Below are positions 44,939 through 56,430 of a stretch of 64,000 nucleotides of DNA, in pieces. Made by a program: the position numbers and the translations under genes. Numbering within the stretch: position 1 is the stretch's first letter; every line of letters starts with the position of its first letter. Source of the stretch: Theodoxus fluviatilis (lineage: Eukaryota > Mollusca > Gastropoda > Cycloneritida > Neritidae); assembly GCA_034096865.1 (NCBI GenBank), contig JAWQFJ010016569.1, forward strand, positions 1-64,000. The letters are read 5' to 3'. The notes under the pieces are model-generated. The model searched no databases and was not told the DNA's origin. It saw nothing but the letters and a program-made list of their open reading frames with translations.

Positions 44939-45657
44939 TTATATTGTAGGAGGCAGGACTATCACTTATTTGTTTCACCGACAGCTTTAATGGACTTGCT
45001 GGAGAAGTACACAAGTTTTTTCTTCGCATCCCCATGTTGGTCCACATAATGGCTGGGTTGGCTCCTGCAGGGTTTGACTCAAGCACTCTTGGGTTGATCA
45101 CTCTGTGTAGATCTTGCCTTTGGGGGCCTTTATTTCCATACTCGGAAAGCCAGTCTCCTTATTAAAAAAACCCTGAACCCTCTAAAAAGTCCTGAAAACT
45201 GACCCCCAAAAACCTGAAAAGCCTGAAAATGTTCATCCCTGGTAGTATAGTATGCAAATGTGTAGTTTACTACTCTCAATGCGTAGTGTAAACAGGTCTG
45301 GTAAATCAATACCTAATGCCAAGGCTATACCACACAGACATGCCTACCCCAGATTTTCAGTTTCCGCATTCTGACTGGCAAAATGTGGTATGATCCATAT
45401 TCGGGACCAAAATTCATATTTTTCACATACTCATCGTATCAACGCAAGTAGGGAATTGACCATTGTACATATTCACTGCATTTTGAAATAACTGAAAATG
45501 ACTGATGACTACCAGAACTAAACATTCACCTCAGAAAAGAAAATGCAACTCACTGCGTAGCTTTCAGTCGCTAACCTGCTACACCGAGGGCGGCTGGTGT
45601 GAGCCCCAGTCACTCAGCACTGCTTTATTTCAGCTGCTGGTTATAGCAGCTCTTGAG

Positions 45658-46002
45658 TCAGTCTAGTTCTTTGCTGGTGTACACTGTAGCAGCAGGTTTG
45701 GACTTGAGGACCAGCAAACTCTCAAGTGTACTGTCAACTAAACTGGATCGCTGATCTGTGCGGTTCTTTCTTATGCAGGAAAACACTTGCTCACAATGAG
45801 CGATTGAATGGGGGATTGTCAAAATCCCACCCATCACAGCAGACAGCTCTGTAGGGCTCCGTCTTCCCAACTGCAGCCCACTTTTCGTCCATTCGTCCGC
45901 GGCAAAATAAAAACAAACAAGGGCCGGTAACTCTGTTACACATGTTCTCAGCGCTTTGTTATCCAAATGCTTTATTACCAAGACACAAATGTTTTTTAGC
46001 AT
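45658..46002 (-). pseudogene. hAT transposase C-terminal fragment, unit 2
   Basis: Duplicate of 40280-40624, with a Lys-to-Asn change near the start of the frame. Confidence 0.68.
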
Positions 46003-47259
46003 ATGGTGTCAAAATCCATATTTGTAGGCCTCTGCATATTTCTGTATTTGAGGTCTAAAATCTGTAAAAATGCAGACAAATCCGTAACGGTAGGCAGGTC
46101 TGTACCTCACAACAACCCACCACCCCACACCAGTTGTGAGGCACCTCTCCTCCAGCTTGCAATCAACATGTGAACACAGCAAGGCACACTACAACACGGA
46201 TAAGGAATCCATCCATACTGGGAGAGGAGGGGGGGCCGCATCTCCACATTAACCACAGACATCTCCCTACATCTACGTCTGCAGTTGCACCTCCTCACAC
46301 TGTTGGAGATTTCTCCCACACAGCCCATCACCACTTTGCTGTTTTCTCATTGACATACAACTCCAATGTAGTAGTCACCAGTTCAACTTTCTGAAAGTCT
46401 TATCATCTACAAAGATTACTTTCTAAAAATTAAACAGTCATGACTAAATATTGTTTTTCTTGATAAATTCTGGCTGCTAAGAATAAAGCAAATAAACATT
46501 TTGTCTTTCATAACATGAACTGGTGAATACTGTACAATTCACAATGACATTTTCCAGTGTAGCTGTATCAATGCACATTCACCATTTGTTCTGGAGTAAA
46601 AGGCACCCCTTGATTTAACACACTCATGGTCAAGCAAGCTTGTAATAGCAAGGATTGTCAACAACTGCACATACTCTGTGGCAAAGATAGAAGTTTCCCA
46701 ATGCCACATGTATGTCACCTTACAACAGAATAAGACTAGGTTTGAGGCCATCCTCAACACATCCTTAGACTAAGAAAAGACGCCACTTTACAGACATCTT
46801 TTCATGAAGAATCATCACAAACTTACGACAAAAAGAATAAAATACATGTAGCGCCAATTCACAAACATCCTAATAAGGTCTTCTCTTCTTAGAGAGTCAT
46901 ACAAAATATCAAAAGCAAAAACACCATGAGATAATTACTTTAGCATCACTAAATAGTAATGGACGCTTTTAACTTCACATTGGAAGCTCTAGTGGTAAAG
47001 AATCCAGATAAGTTTAGCCCCATAAGATTCTATGTTCTCTTCACAGAGCCATGCAGTCAACCGGCTCCAAATAACCAGCATTACACATTGGCAGCTCAAT
47101 CCTCCCATTGTTTGTTGTAACCATTTTCTCAACTCCCATCCTTTCTACAGAATGTATAGGCAGCTGCAACATTTTAATGACACTAAAAAGAAGCAGTCTA
47201 CAAGCATGAAATGGATTGATGGTTCAACCTGCCCACAGCTCTTGGGGCTGGTGCCTTAC

Positions 47260-47443
47260 CTTCAAATGGACAGTTGATGTAAAATACCAGGCTCTGTTGG
47301 CCTGCAGCAACACCTGAATGGATGGAGGTCTGCTGGCCATAGCTCTGGTTGTAGCCTCCTCCTTCTTCTTCTTCTTTCCGTTCCTGCCCACGATCATCAA
47401 TAGTAATTACTTTGGCACGTGAATTTTTTACAGGTTGGGGAGT
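47260..47443 (-). CDS. Candidate cassette exon, unit 3a
   Basis: 184 nt, phase 0 to 1, acceptor after a C-run and donor GAAG|GTAAGG. The constant part matches 37283-37445. The variable end is the longest of the five (HSGVAAGQQSLVFYINCPFE). Confidence 0.4.
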
Positions 47444-47453
47444 CTGGGGAGGT

Positions 47454-47488
<35 letters not shown>

Positions 47489-47558
47489 AGTCACAGTGGT
47501 CCCGTCCTAGCGGATTGATGGTTCAACCTGCCCACAGCTCTTGGGGCTGGTGCCTTAC

Positions 47559-47715
47559 CTTCTAATGTACACCCAATGTAGAAATTGAATTGGATGGAGG
47601 TCTGCTGGCCATAGCTCTGGTTGTAGCCTCCTCCTTCTTCTTCTTCTTTCCGTTTCTGCCCACGATCATCAATAGTGATTACTTTGGCACGTGAATTTTT
47701 TACAGGTTGGGGAGT
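47559..47715 (-). CDS. Candidate cassette exon, unit 3b
   Basis: 157 nt with intact acceptor and donor; variable end QFNFYIGCTLE. Confidence 0.4.
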
Positions 47716-47816
47716 CTGGGGAGGTGGGGGGGGGGGGGGGGGGAAGAGTCACAGTGGTCCCGTCCTAGCGGATTGATGGTTCAACCTGCCCACAGCTCTT
47801 GGGGCTGGTGCCTTAC

Positions 47817-47979
47817 CTTCAAACTAGCATCCTATGTAAAATAGCAGGGTCTGTTGGATGGAGGTCTGCTGGCCATAGCTCTGGTTGTAGCCTCCTTCTT
47901 CTTCTTCTTCTTTCCGTTCCTGCCCACGATCATCAATAGTGATTACTTTGGCACGTGAATTTTTTACAGGTTGGGGAGT
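47817..47979 (-). pseudogene. Candidate cassette exon, unit 3c (in-frame stop)
   Basis: 163 nt with intact splice motifs; the variable end QQTLLFYIGC is followed by TAG, so this version would truncate the product. Confidence 0.4.
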
Positions 47980-48021
47980 CTGGGGAGGTGGGGGGGGGGG
48001 AAGAGTCACAGTGGTCCCGTC

Positions 48022-48132
48022 CTAGCGGGAGGCACGCGACACGAACGTGTCGACAGTGCTGGCCTCAACCACGGCTGGAGGTAGGGCATTCCAGTCCCTT
48101 ATTGTAGCTTGGTGCAGCTAGTGCTGCAGCTG
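48022..48132 (-). pseudogene. LINE ORF2 C-terminal fragment, unit 3
   Basis: Duplicate of 37496-37606. Confidence 0.65.
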
Positions 48133-49083
48133 AAAGATAAACACCATAATTCAAATACAGTGGAACCCCTGAAATTTGACCTCATTTACAGCTCCCACAT
48201 TTAACCCGCTGCGTAGTTACCTCCCCTCACAGCCGTCGGCGGTTACAGTCGACAGACTGATAGGCGTGTTTGAATCTGGCGCCGTTTGCTATGAATCTTG
48301 GGATTGTGAGAGCTCTCTACGCATGGAGTCTGCACAGAAGAGCCTTGCTTTCATAATAACAGTCGCCATATTTTTTCACTGCAAGTGCGTGAATTTAGAG
48401 CGAATTTTGAAGTTACCGATCGAGATAGACACGCTGCTGCGCGATTTTGATTGCGCACGCTGGCCCAGAAATGGCTGAGCTCGATCCTGATGAATAGCGA
48501 ATCTTTGAAATATTGTTCAATTCTGACTCGGAAGAAGAATTCCATGGCTTCACAGAGGAAGATTTGGTCGAGTTTGCCACAGACTGACAGAGTGACTGAT
48601 GACGAAATCGAAGTTGAACCAGGCCAGTCCAAGATTCCGTCTGCGTATGACCACTCATGGTTGCTGTGGCAAGCCACCCTGTCTCCACCCATGCTTCAAG
48701 CAGTACCACACCCAAGAGGACTATGTCAGCTAAGCTTGCTTTCTGTGTATATTTTGATGGAATCTTTTTTGCATGATCATTGATAACTAACTCAGCTCCA
48801 GCATAGTGAGTGTGGAAAGCCACTCTGTCTCCACCCATCCCATGCTTCAAACAGTACCACACCCAAGAGGAATATGTCAGTGTGCTTGCTTTCTGTGAAT
48901 ATTTTGATGGATCTTTCAACCCTTTTTGCATGAACATTGATAACTACAATTTTCTGTAATCCTTGCATGCCTAAAACTTACTGTAGCTCAAGTTCTGTAA
49001 ATAAAATCCTAACAAAAATTTACCAGTGTTCTTGTGTCCTTCCTTGACATTCACTTTTTTTTACAGCTTTCATTCAAGATATA

Positions 49084-49906
49084 ACAAGAAGGGCAAAGCC
49101 CATACGACTCACATGGTTGACCTTGACCTTTATATGACCTTGACCATCAGGTGACCTTCAAGGTCAAGGTCAAACCACTAAACCTACCAACGACATCATA
49201 CACAAAGAAATGCTTTACACATTTTTCCTACCAAAATACAAGGTCATGCAACACAAAGCTGTTAATTCAAGACATAGGAAGCACAATGGTGCTTATTGGC
49301 ACTTTCTACCATGAGATATAGTCACTTTTAGTGGTTCACTACCCCATTTTGGTCACATTTCATAAGGGTCAAAGTGACCTTGACCTTGATGATATGTGAA
49401 CAAATGTGTCTCATGATGATAATTATTAAGTTTGAAACAGTTATCTTCCATAGTTCAGGGTCAAGGTCACTTCAAAATATGTATACAATCCAACTTTGAA
49501 GAGCTCCTGTGACCTTGACCTTGAAGCAAGGTCAACCAAACTGGTATCAAAAGATAGGGCTTGCTTTGACCTATATACCACTTGTAGCTAAGGTCGCCAT
49601 TCTCAATAACGTGGGAGAAAATTGGGAAAATGTGAAAAATGACTGTTTTTGAGACCACATTTATGGCTCCTGTGACCTTGACCTTGAAGCAAGGTCAAGT
49701 CACCATGTATGGTTTTTGAGGCCTTGTCATCATACACCATCATGCCACATTTGGTGTTGATAGACTTAATAGTCTTTGAGAAAAATCCAACGTTTAAGTT
49801 TTTTACGCCCGGATGGACGCCCGGACGGACGGACGGCCGGTCGGACGGACCGACGACACGGCTGAGTACATAGACTCACTTTTGCTTCGCATGTGAGTCA
49901 AAAAAG
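49084..49906 (-). mobile_element. GACTC element copy 16 (complete, inverted)
   Basis: The only minus-strand copy: it begins AACAAGAAGGGCAAAGCCCA and ends GCATGTGAGTCAAAAAA. It shares private variants with copy 17 (the CCCACGTTATT...ATGGCGACCTTAGC segment in place of GAAGTTTTTGAGATTGG). Confidence 0.9.
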
Positions 49907-50159
49907 CATGCGATATGTAAATTAGGCCTTGGCTATCCAACAGCGCACATGGGTTTTTTTCCCGACAGACGCTTTCCTTGTCGGTGATTGAAAATTTTCC
50001 ATTCAGCTTTAATGCTTCTATTTTTTTTTATTCTTTCATTTTATTGACTCAAAGTCTCAGTCTGTGCATTAATTGAGTTTGAAATCCCATTCTTATGAAT
50101 TTTATTTGTTATTTTCGTGTCTGCGTTCAAACTTTGAAATGGGGTCAACTACAAGGCTC
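49907..50159. other. Spacer between inverted GACTC elements
   Basis: 253 bp without recognised features separate copies 16 and 17. Confidence 0.6.
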
Positions 50160-51024
50160 TTTTTGACTCACATGCGAAGCAAAAGTGAGTCTATGTACTG
50201 AGCCATGTCGTCCGTCCGTCCGGGGTCCGGGCGGGCGTCCGTCCGTCCGTAAAAAACTTAAACGTTGGATTTTTCTCGGAGACTATTAAGTCTATCAACA
50301 CCAAATGTGGCATGATGGTGTATGATGACAAGGCCTCAAAAAACATACATAGTGACTTGACCTTGCTTCAAGGTCAAGGTCACAGGAGCCATAAATGTGG
50401 TCTCAAAAACAGTCATTTTTCCCATTTTCCCAATTTTCTCCCACGTTATTAAGAATGGCGACCTTAGCTACAAGTGGTATATAGGTCAAAGCAAGCCCTA
50501 TCTTTTGATACCAGTTTGGTTGACCTTGCTTCAAGGTCTAGGTCACAGGAGCTCTTCAAAGTTGGATTGTATACATATTTTGAAGTGACCTTGACCCTGA
50601 CCTTTGGAAGATAACTGTTTCAAACTTAATAATTATGTGGGGCACATGTTATACTTTTATCATGAGACACATTTGGGCACATATCATCAAGGTCAAGGTC
50701 ACTTTGACCCTTATGAAATGTGACCAAAATGGGGTAGTGAACCACTAAAAGTGACTATATCTCATTGTAGAAAGTGCCAATAAGCACCATTGTGCTTCCT
50801 ATGTCTTGAATTCACAGCTTTGTGTTGCATGACCTTGGATGACCTTGACCTTGGGTCAAGGTCACATGTATTTTGGTAGGAAAAATGTGTAAAGCATTTC
50901 TTTGTGTATGATGTCATTGGTAGGTTTAGTTGTTTGACCTTGACCTTGAAGGTCACCTGAAGGTCAATGTCATGTAAAGGTCAAGGTCAAGCATGTGAGT
51001 CGTATGGGCTTTGCCCTTCTTGTT
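50160..51024 (+). mobile_element. GACTC element copy 17 (complete)
   Basis: TTTTTGACTCACATGCGAAG to CCCTTCTTGTT; with copy 16 it forms a large inverted repeat. Confidence 0.9.
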
Positions 51025-51099
51025 CTTCACAGTTCTCATCTTCAGTTTCGTGTGGTCTTCGTTCAGCCATTGTCTCGAAAAGCATGCGTGGGTTGTAAC

Positions 51100-51410
51100 C
51101 CTTCTGAAATGTGACCAAAATGGGGTAGTGAACCACTAAAAGTGACCATATCTCATGGTAGAAAGTGCCAATAAGCACCATTGTGCTTCCTATGTCTTGA
51201 ATTAACAGCTTTGTGTTGCATGACCTTGGATGACCTTGACCTTGGGTCAAGGTCACATGTATTTTGGCAGGAAAATGTGTGAAGCAGTTCTTAATGTATG
51301 ATGTCATTGCTAGGTTTAGTTGTTTGACCTTGACCTTGAAGGTCACCTGAAGGTCAAGGTCATGTAAAGGTCAAGGTCAAGCATGTGAATCGTATGGGCT
51401 TTGCCCTTGT
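51100..51410 (+). mobile_element. GACTC element copy 18 (3' part only)
   Basis: It begins inside the body at CCCTTCTGAAATGTGACC and runs to the 3' hairpin region, ending GGGCTTTGCCCTTGTT. Confidence 0.85.
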
Positions 51411-51990
51411 TTTTTTGTTGTTTGCCTAACGTCATCACAGTTCAAAGCGATTTTCCTTTCAGAAACAGCGGGGGAAATACGTAAAACTGTAATAAACTAA
51501 CCTACTCCCATCTTAAAATGACGGCGTTTTCTTGTTGTATAGCAAAAATGTCATTTTTGGGCGGCCTAGCAACTGCTCAAAGCGTTCAACAAAGGCGGAA
51601 GTGTTAGACCTTATTGCATCCGGCATTCTCTCTTGGTTTATGTGTAAAGGGAGATAGCACCAGAGAAAAAGTCTAGTCCATATATTTATTACTTATTCCA
51701 GAAGCGCGCGGTGAGCAGCCAATCAGAAAGCTCAACACAACAAGGGCGGGCAAATAGGTCTTTCAAACTTCTATTCTCTCTTCTCAATTCTTTCTGTGTT
51801 CTGGCACCTAGTCTTTCTCTCAAAGACCTGTTTTCCCACCTCAAACAGGTACATTTCCTCTATCATCTTGCTTTTCTTTGAAAGGGGAAAGCTTCGGGTA
51901 AACAGGTCTCGCGCCTACAGAATCCCTATTTAGATTCTCCCAACCAGCCTGATTAGCACTAGACTGTATCCCAGCCTCTACCTTCCTCTG
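51411..51990. other. No recognised feature
   Basis: Mixed sequence between GACTC copy 18 and the gag-like fragment; no domain or terminal repeat was noticed. Confidence 0.45.
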
Positions 51991-52225
51991 TCAAAGTTCA
52001 ACTTCTTTCTGTTTTGTTTTCTCTCGGTCTTCAATTTCCACCTGCTTTGTTTTCTCTCTTTCATGTTCAATTTCAATTTCCCTGTTTTGTTTTCTCCTCT
52101 CTTTCCTTTTGTCTTTCCAGGCGTTCAAAACATTCTTGAACATACCTTTCACGACGTTCAGCTTCAACACCCAAAGTCTCTGCTTGTTTGAGAAACATTT
52201 CAAATAATTCGTCATAATCATCCAT
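51991..52225 (-). pseudogene. Gag-like N-terminal coiled-coil fragment, frameshifted
   Basis: From ATG 52225 the minus strand reads MDDYDELFEMFLKQAETLGV, then a Glu/Arg/Lys-rich helix, and shifts frame near 52110 into repeats of EREKTKQ/EDREKTKQ before TAA at 51991. Such N-terminal charged coiled coils are common in molluscan retroelement first ORFs (from memory). No capsid domain follows. Confidence 0.4.
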
Positions 52226-52508
52226 GATTAAAGTTGCAAGAGAAATCAAAACTCAAAACACAGGGAAAAATTCTTGCCAACTTAGAGAATGAAACCTAAG
52301 TCGTCAAAAGTAAACAAGTTCACTTGATACAGAACGACAACAAAATCACAATGCAAATGACCTTCCAAGTAGTGGCTAGTCAAGTTGCTACAAATCAAAA
52401 CTATTTTTGTTTTGCTTTTCTTCATCCAGGGAAGGTAATTAGGTGTTAGTTGTTTGAAAGTTGTAAGTTAGGTGTTTGTGTTGAATTGTCGTAATCATAA
52501 CTTTGAAT

Positions 52509-53309
52509 TTTTGACTCACATGGGCGTCCGGGCGTCAGAAAACTTAAACGTTGGAATTTTCTCGGAGACTATTAAGTCTATCAATACCAAATGTGGCATG
52601 ATGGTGTATGATGACAAGACCTAAAAAAACACACATATTGACTTAACCTTGCTTCAAGGTCAAGGTCGCAGGGGCCATAAATGTTGTCTAAAAAACAGCC
52701 ATTTTTCACATTTTCTCAATTTTCTCTGAAGTTTTTGAGATTGGATACCTGACCTATATATGGTATATAGGGCAAAGTAATCCCTATCTTTTGATACCAG
52801 TTTGATTGACCTTGCTTCAAGGTCAAGGTCACAGGAGCTCTTCAAAGTTGGATTGTATACATATTTTAAGTGACCTTGACCCTGAACTATGAAAGATAAC
52901 TGTTTCAAACTTAATAATTATGTGGGGCACATGTTATACTTTCATCATGAGACACATTTGGGCACATATCATCAAGGTCAAGGTCACTTTGACCCTTATG
53001 AAATGTGACCAAAATAGGGTAGTGAACCACTAAAAGTGACCATATCTCATGGTAGAAAGTGCCAATAAGCACCATTGTGCTTCCTATGTCTTGAATTACC
53101 AGCTTTGTGTTGCATGACCTTGGATGACCTTGACCTTGGGTCAAGACCACAGGTATTTTGGTAGGAAAAATGTGTAAAGCATTTCTTAGTGTATGATGTC
53201 ATTGGTAGGTGTAGTTGTTTGACCTTGACCTTGAGGGTCAACTGAAGGTCAAGGTCATGTAAATGTCAAGGTCAAGCATGTGAGTCGTATGGGCTTTGCC
53301 CTTCTTGTT
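52509..53309 (+). mobile_element. GACTC element copy 19 (complete ends, 5' deletion)
   Basis: It starts TTTTTGACTCACATG and jumps directly to GGCGTCCGGGCGTC, so most of the 5' hairpin is deleted. The 3' end CCCTTCTTGTT is intact. Confidence 0.9.
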
Positions 53310-53377
53310 CCTGAACAAATTGATTCATTATTGGGAAGAATTTGTGCTTTCTCATAGCGTGTTGGACTTTGAAAAAC

Positions 53378-53884
53378 TTATTTTTTATCTGAGAGCAAAG
53401 TCACTTTTTTTGTCTGGTTAACCTTCCTCGCATCATATAAAACAACAACGTTCCGAAATTGTCTCTTTGACTTTGCTAATTTCTGCTTCAAGACAGCAGT
53501 TCGTTTACTACAACTGCTGTTTGTAGCAGAGCAGGTTGAACAATAGTGTCTTGATTCAATACCTGACACCGAGTCAGGTTCCACAAGTTTGTGACCCAAT
53601 GTATCTAGACCTTGATATAGTTCCTTTGGAGCAAGATCTTCTACAACTTGATTACCTAATACCAGTATCACTGGCATGGTTGTAGGCAAAATCAGAGTTG
53701 AGAAATTCTACAATACGTGCACTGTTTGTAGACGGTGCTTTCTTAAGAATACATGCACGATTAAAAACACGGACCATAGACATTCTCAATGTTGACTTGT
53801 GGGACAGTCCAAATGTTTCATGGAGCTTGTTTGCTGCCTGGGTAGCATTTCTGGATGTATCAAAGTACAGCTGTATAATGTAGG
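53378..53884 (-). pseudogene. Uncharacterised coding remnant, two frames
   Basis: The minus strand first reads YFDTSRNATQAANKLHETFG then SHKSTLRMSMVRVFNR and IVEFLNSDFAYNHASDTGI (53884 to about 53655). This resembles the N-terminal helix-turn-helix of some transposase-like proteins. It then shifts to a frame ending at 53378 (NQVVEDLAPKELYQGLDTLG, HYCSTCSATNSSCSKRTAVL, and a basic end). I cannot name the family. Confidence 0.4.
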
Positions 53885-55100
53885 TTTTTTGGGTGGTTAA
53901 TGCGACTGATATGTCTACAAAGTCCCAGAGATCTTTTACACTTCTGATGTTATTCTTATTGTTGCAATGTCATCCGCATTCAAGGTTGAACAGGGACAAA
54001 TTGAAAATCACTGTATTTTCGGGACTGGGAATCATGATTTAACTACTTGTAATTGGCCTACAGAAACCAAAGATAAACGGGGAAAAAGGCTTACTTGCAC
54101 AAAAACGATGATAAAAAATAAACAGGTGACTTAGCTTCGTCTAGGCACAGGAGAAGTGATGAAAAATACTGGAACTGTCCTCTCGAAGTCCAGGTCTAAG
54201 ACGAAGAGCGACGAAGTCGATGATGCCAAAGGTTAGAAAACTCGAGTCGAAGTCCAAGTCGAAGGCGTGTCGATTCAAAGTTGAACATTTCATAAACACG
54301 TTAACTCACCATGAAGATGCCACCATTCCAATCAGAATCCGAATCAATTTTGAAATATGCTTGATTAAACTAACCTTGATTGAGTAAATCCGCTTGTGAA
54401 ATGCGCAACGCCGATCATCAACTTAATGCTGTTGAGAGTCGAAATTCCCGGTGTCATGACGCCTGCTACCGGAAAACGTGAATGGCAAACTACCGGCATA
54501 GACCAGAAAAAGGTAAATTATGGGAAGCTGTTGCTTTTGTCTGCAATCGAGTCAAATCACGATTTTGTCAGGAAATGTACATAAATGTATTTAACATAGG
54601 TATTTTTCATCAAAATGCGTGTTGGAAGAAAAATATTGAGCCCAAAACAAAAGGTCCTACTTTAATCTGCTAGAGATAACTGAGAATGGATATAGGGCTA
54701 ATGAAAACGATACATTCAAGTAGGAAATTTACAAATCTCACCAGTGGTACCTAAGATGAATGGGTTATCGATGATAAGCACAGAGGTTCACGTTTCGAAG
54801 TAAGGTGCCCCTAAAACGGCGCGAAAAAACAGTAAATTTGAACGAGTTTCGTCAGCCTCGTTTGTGACGTCAGTGCACGTACCTACCAAAAGGTGTAAAT
54901 GCCCTCTTGTGCTTCTCACAGCAACAGCAACAGGCTAGAAAACTCTTACACAAGGCATCCGAAGAGAAATCAGATAGGCACCCGCTCACGACAAACAAGG
55001 TTTTAAGTCAAAATCATTAAAACTCTCGTAAATATCCTGGAAAATATTTACATAAGAAAATGTAATGGCAAACTTTTATTAAAATCAGTGAAGTTAGAAA
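53885..55100. other. No recognised feature
   Basis: 1.2 kb without a credible gene; it contains a GAAGTC/GTCGAAG-rich stretch (54180-54270). Confidence 0.45.
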
Positions 55101-55442
55101 TTACTCGAGACTCAGGGATGACACATAGAAAGTCCAAGTAAAATGTTTATCCACCCAAAGATTTACTGCAGCGATGTCCCCCTCAACTTCTATCCCCAAT
55201 ACAGCTGGGCTTGGTCGCGTAAAGGTGCAGAAACTCGGCTTGACAACATAAAGATGAGTGGGATTGGGCGGAGTTGAACATAACCAGACTGCATACTGCA
55301 AAGCAATTTTCTGCCGACGTAAAGTAAACGGAGACTTGTGTGCCTCTGCATACAGACTCACCACAGGAGAGGTGCCGAAGGAACCAAGGGCGAACCGTAC
55401 ACCCTTTTGGTGCGCTAGGTCAAGCAAGGATAAGTAGGACAC
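55101..55442 (-). pseudogene. LINE ORF2 fragment between RT and RNase H
   Basis: 113 codons on the minus strand: FALGSFGTSPVVSLYAEAHK then SPFTLRRQKIALQYAVWLCS. This is the 'lG.frtsP..sL..ea..pPl..rr' segment found after the RT domain in jockey/I-type LINEs. Neighbouring domains are missing. Confidence 0.7.
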
Positions 55443-55627
55443 ATTTTGGGGCGCCTATTAATGCACTAGTCTACCTCTCCTACTCTTTTCTCCACCACAA
55501 ATAGATCTTGCCACTGCAGTTCTAACTTTGAGCGTTGGTTGGCAACAGCAAGAGGACTTTGTTGCCTACCCTGAACTGACGTGTCACTGCCTTGCGGTCA
55601 AAGATCTATTGGTATCGAGCTGAAACT

Positions 55628-56430
55628 TTAAACATTCTCGTGTGCTAACCGATAGGTTTCCTCAATACGGTTACACAGATCGAGGACGTAGGCTGCTATA
55701 GTGCGCCCTTGGATTTCCTCTTCAGGTCGGGTCCAGAGTCTGTGCAACACCTGCATGGATCCGCGTATGCACCGCCCAAATTGCAGTTGAAACGGAGAGA
55801 AGCCTGTGGATTCTTGCGTTACTTCTCTATAGGCGAACAGCAAGGCTGGGATATACCGGTCCCATAGTCTTGGCTGCTCAATTGGCAACCGGCCCAGTAT
55901 AGCTCTCAGGGTGGCGGTAAAACGCTGTACTAGTCCATTATCCTTAGCATGGTACGGGGATACGGTGGTGCCATGCACAGACAAAAGCCTGTTAAACTCC
56001 TTCATCCCCTCTCCAATGAACTGTGCTCCATGGTCTGTGACAAGCTCTTCGGGAATGCCGACCTCCAACCACATGTTTCCAATGGCTTCTACCACTGTCC
56101 TGGCATCAATGTTATTCAGTGGTGTGGCCATGGGGTATCTAGTGGTTCTGCCCTCCAGCACCAGTACATACCTGTTGCCTTGGTTGGAGGCTGGTAGGAT
56201 TGGCCCAATCAAATCAAGGGCGACCTTTTCAAACGTCGTGGAGGGGGAAAACAACTCTGCCTAGAGGAACTTTCCTGTCCCTTAGGAGTTGTTTGTTGAC
56301 ACATGTCACACAAACGAGAATAATTCCTGACGTCAGATCTCTTTCCTGGCCACTAGAAGTCAGCCCAGGTGCAACTCATTCACTCCTGTCTCTTTACGGG
56401 GCAACTCCAGCCTCCCTTCTCTCATGACAA
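55628..56430 (-). pseudogene. Gypsy-type integrase with substituted catalytic Glu
   Basis: The minus-strand frame 55628-56254 carries an rve integrase core. The first Asp is in ALDLIGP and the second in VTDHGAQF. The third catalytic position is NGLVQRF, where Gypsy integrases have Glu; the codon at 55925-55927 is CAG instead of GAG. Upstream (56255-56430) a CDMCQQ segment in a shifted frame represents the zinc-binding HHCC part. The reverse transcriptase that should precede it is absent: the next recognisable retroelement sequence upstream is the CCHC region at 56931. This is a dead, internally deleted Metaviridae-type retrotransposon copy. Confidence 0.8.

Larger units (their letters stand above)
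41890..46567. repeat. Segmental tandem duplication, unit 2 (4678 bp)
   Basis: Same order of contents as unit 1 with scattered substitutions. The 28-bp and 21-bp satellites are contracted to single units and there is one extra 80-bp minisatellite copy. Confidence 0.92.
46568..48786. repeat. Segmental tandem duplication, unit 3 (partial)
   Basis: It follows units 1 and 2 up to GCATGATCATTGATAAC and then leaves the homology. It differs by carrying three copies of a ~250-300-bp sub-module (starting about 47214, 47513 and 47770). A diverged ~125-bp echo of its last part follows at 48819-48943. Confidence 0.92.

Noticed and set aside
37283..47979. Cassette exons as conotoxin-like or neuropeptide genes
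   Set aside because: The constant part has no signal peptide, the variable end has a single Cys, and no dibasic processing pattern is seen.
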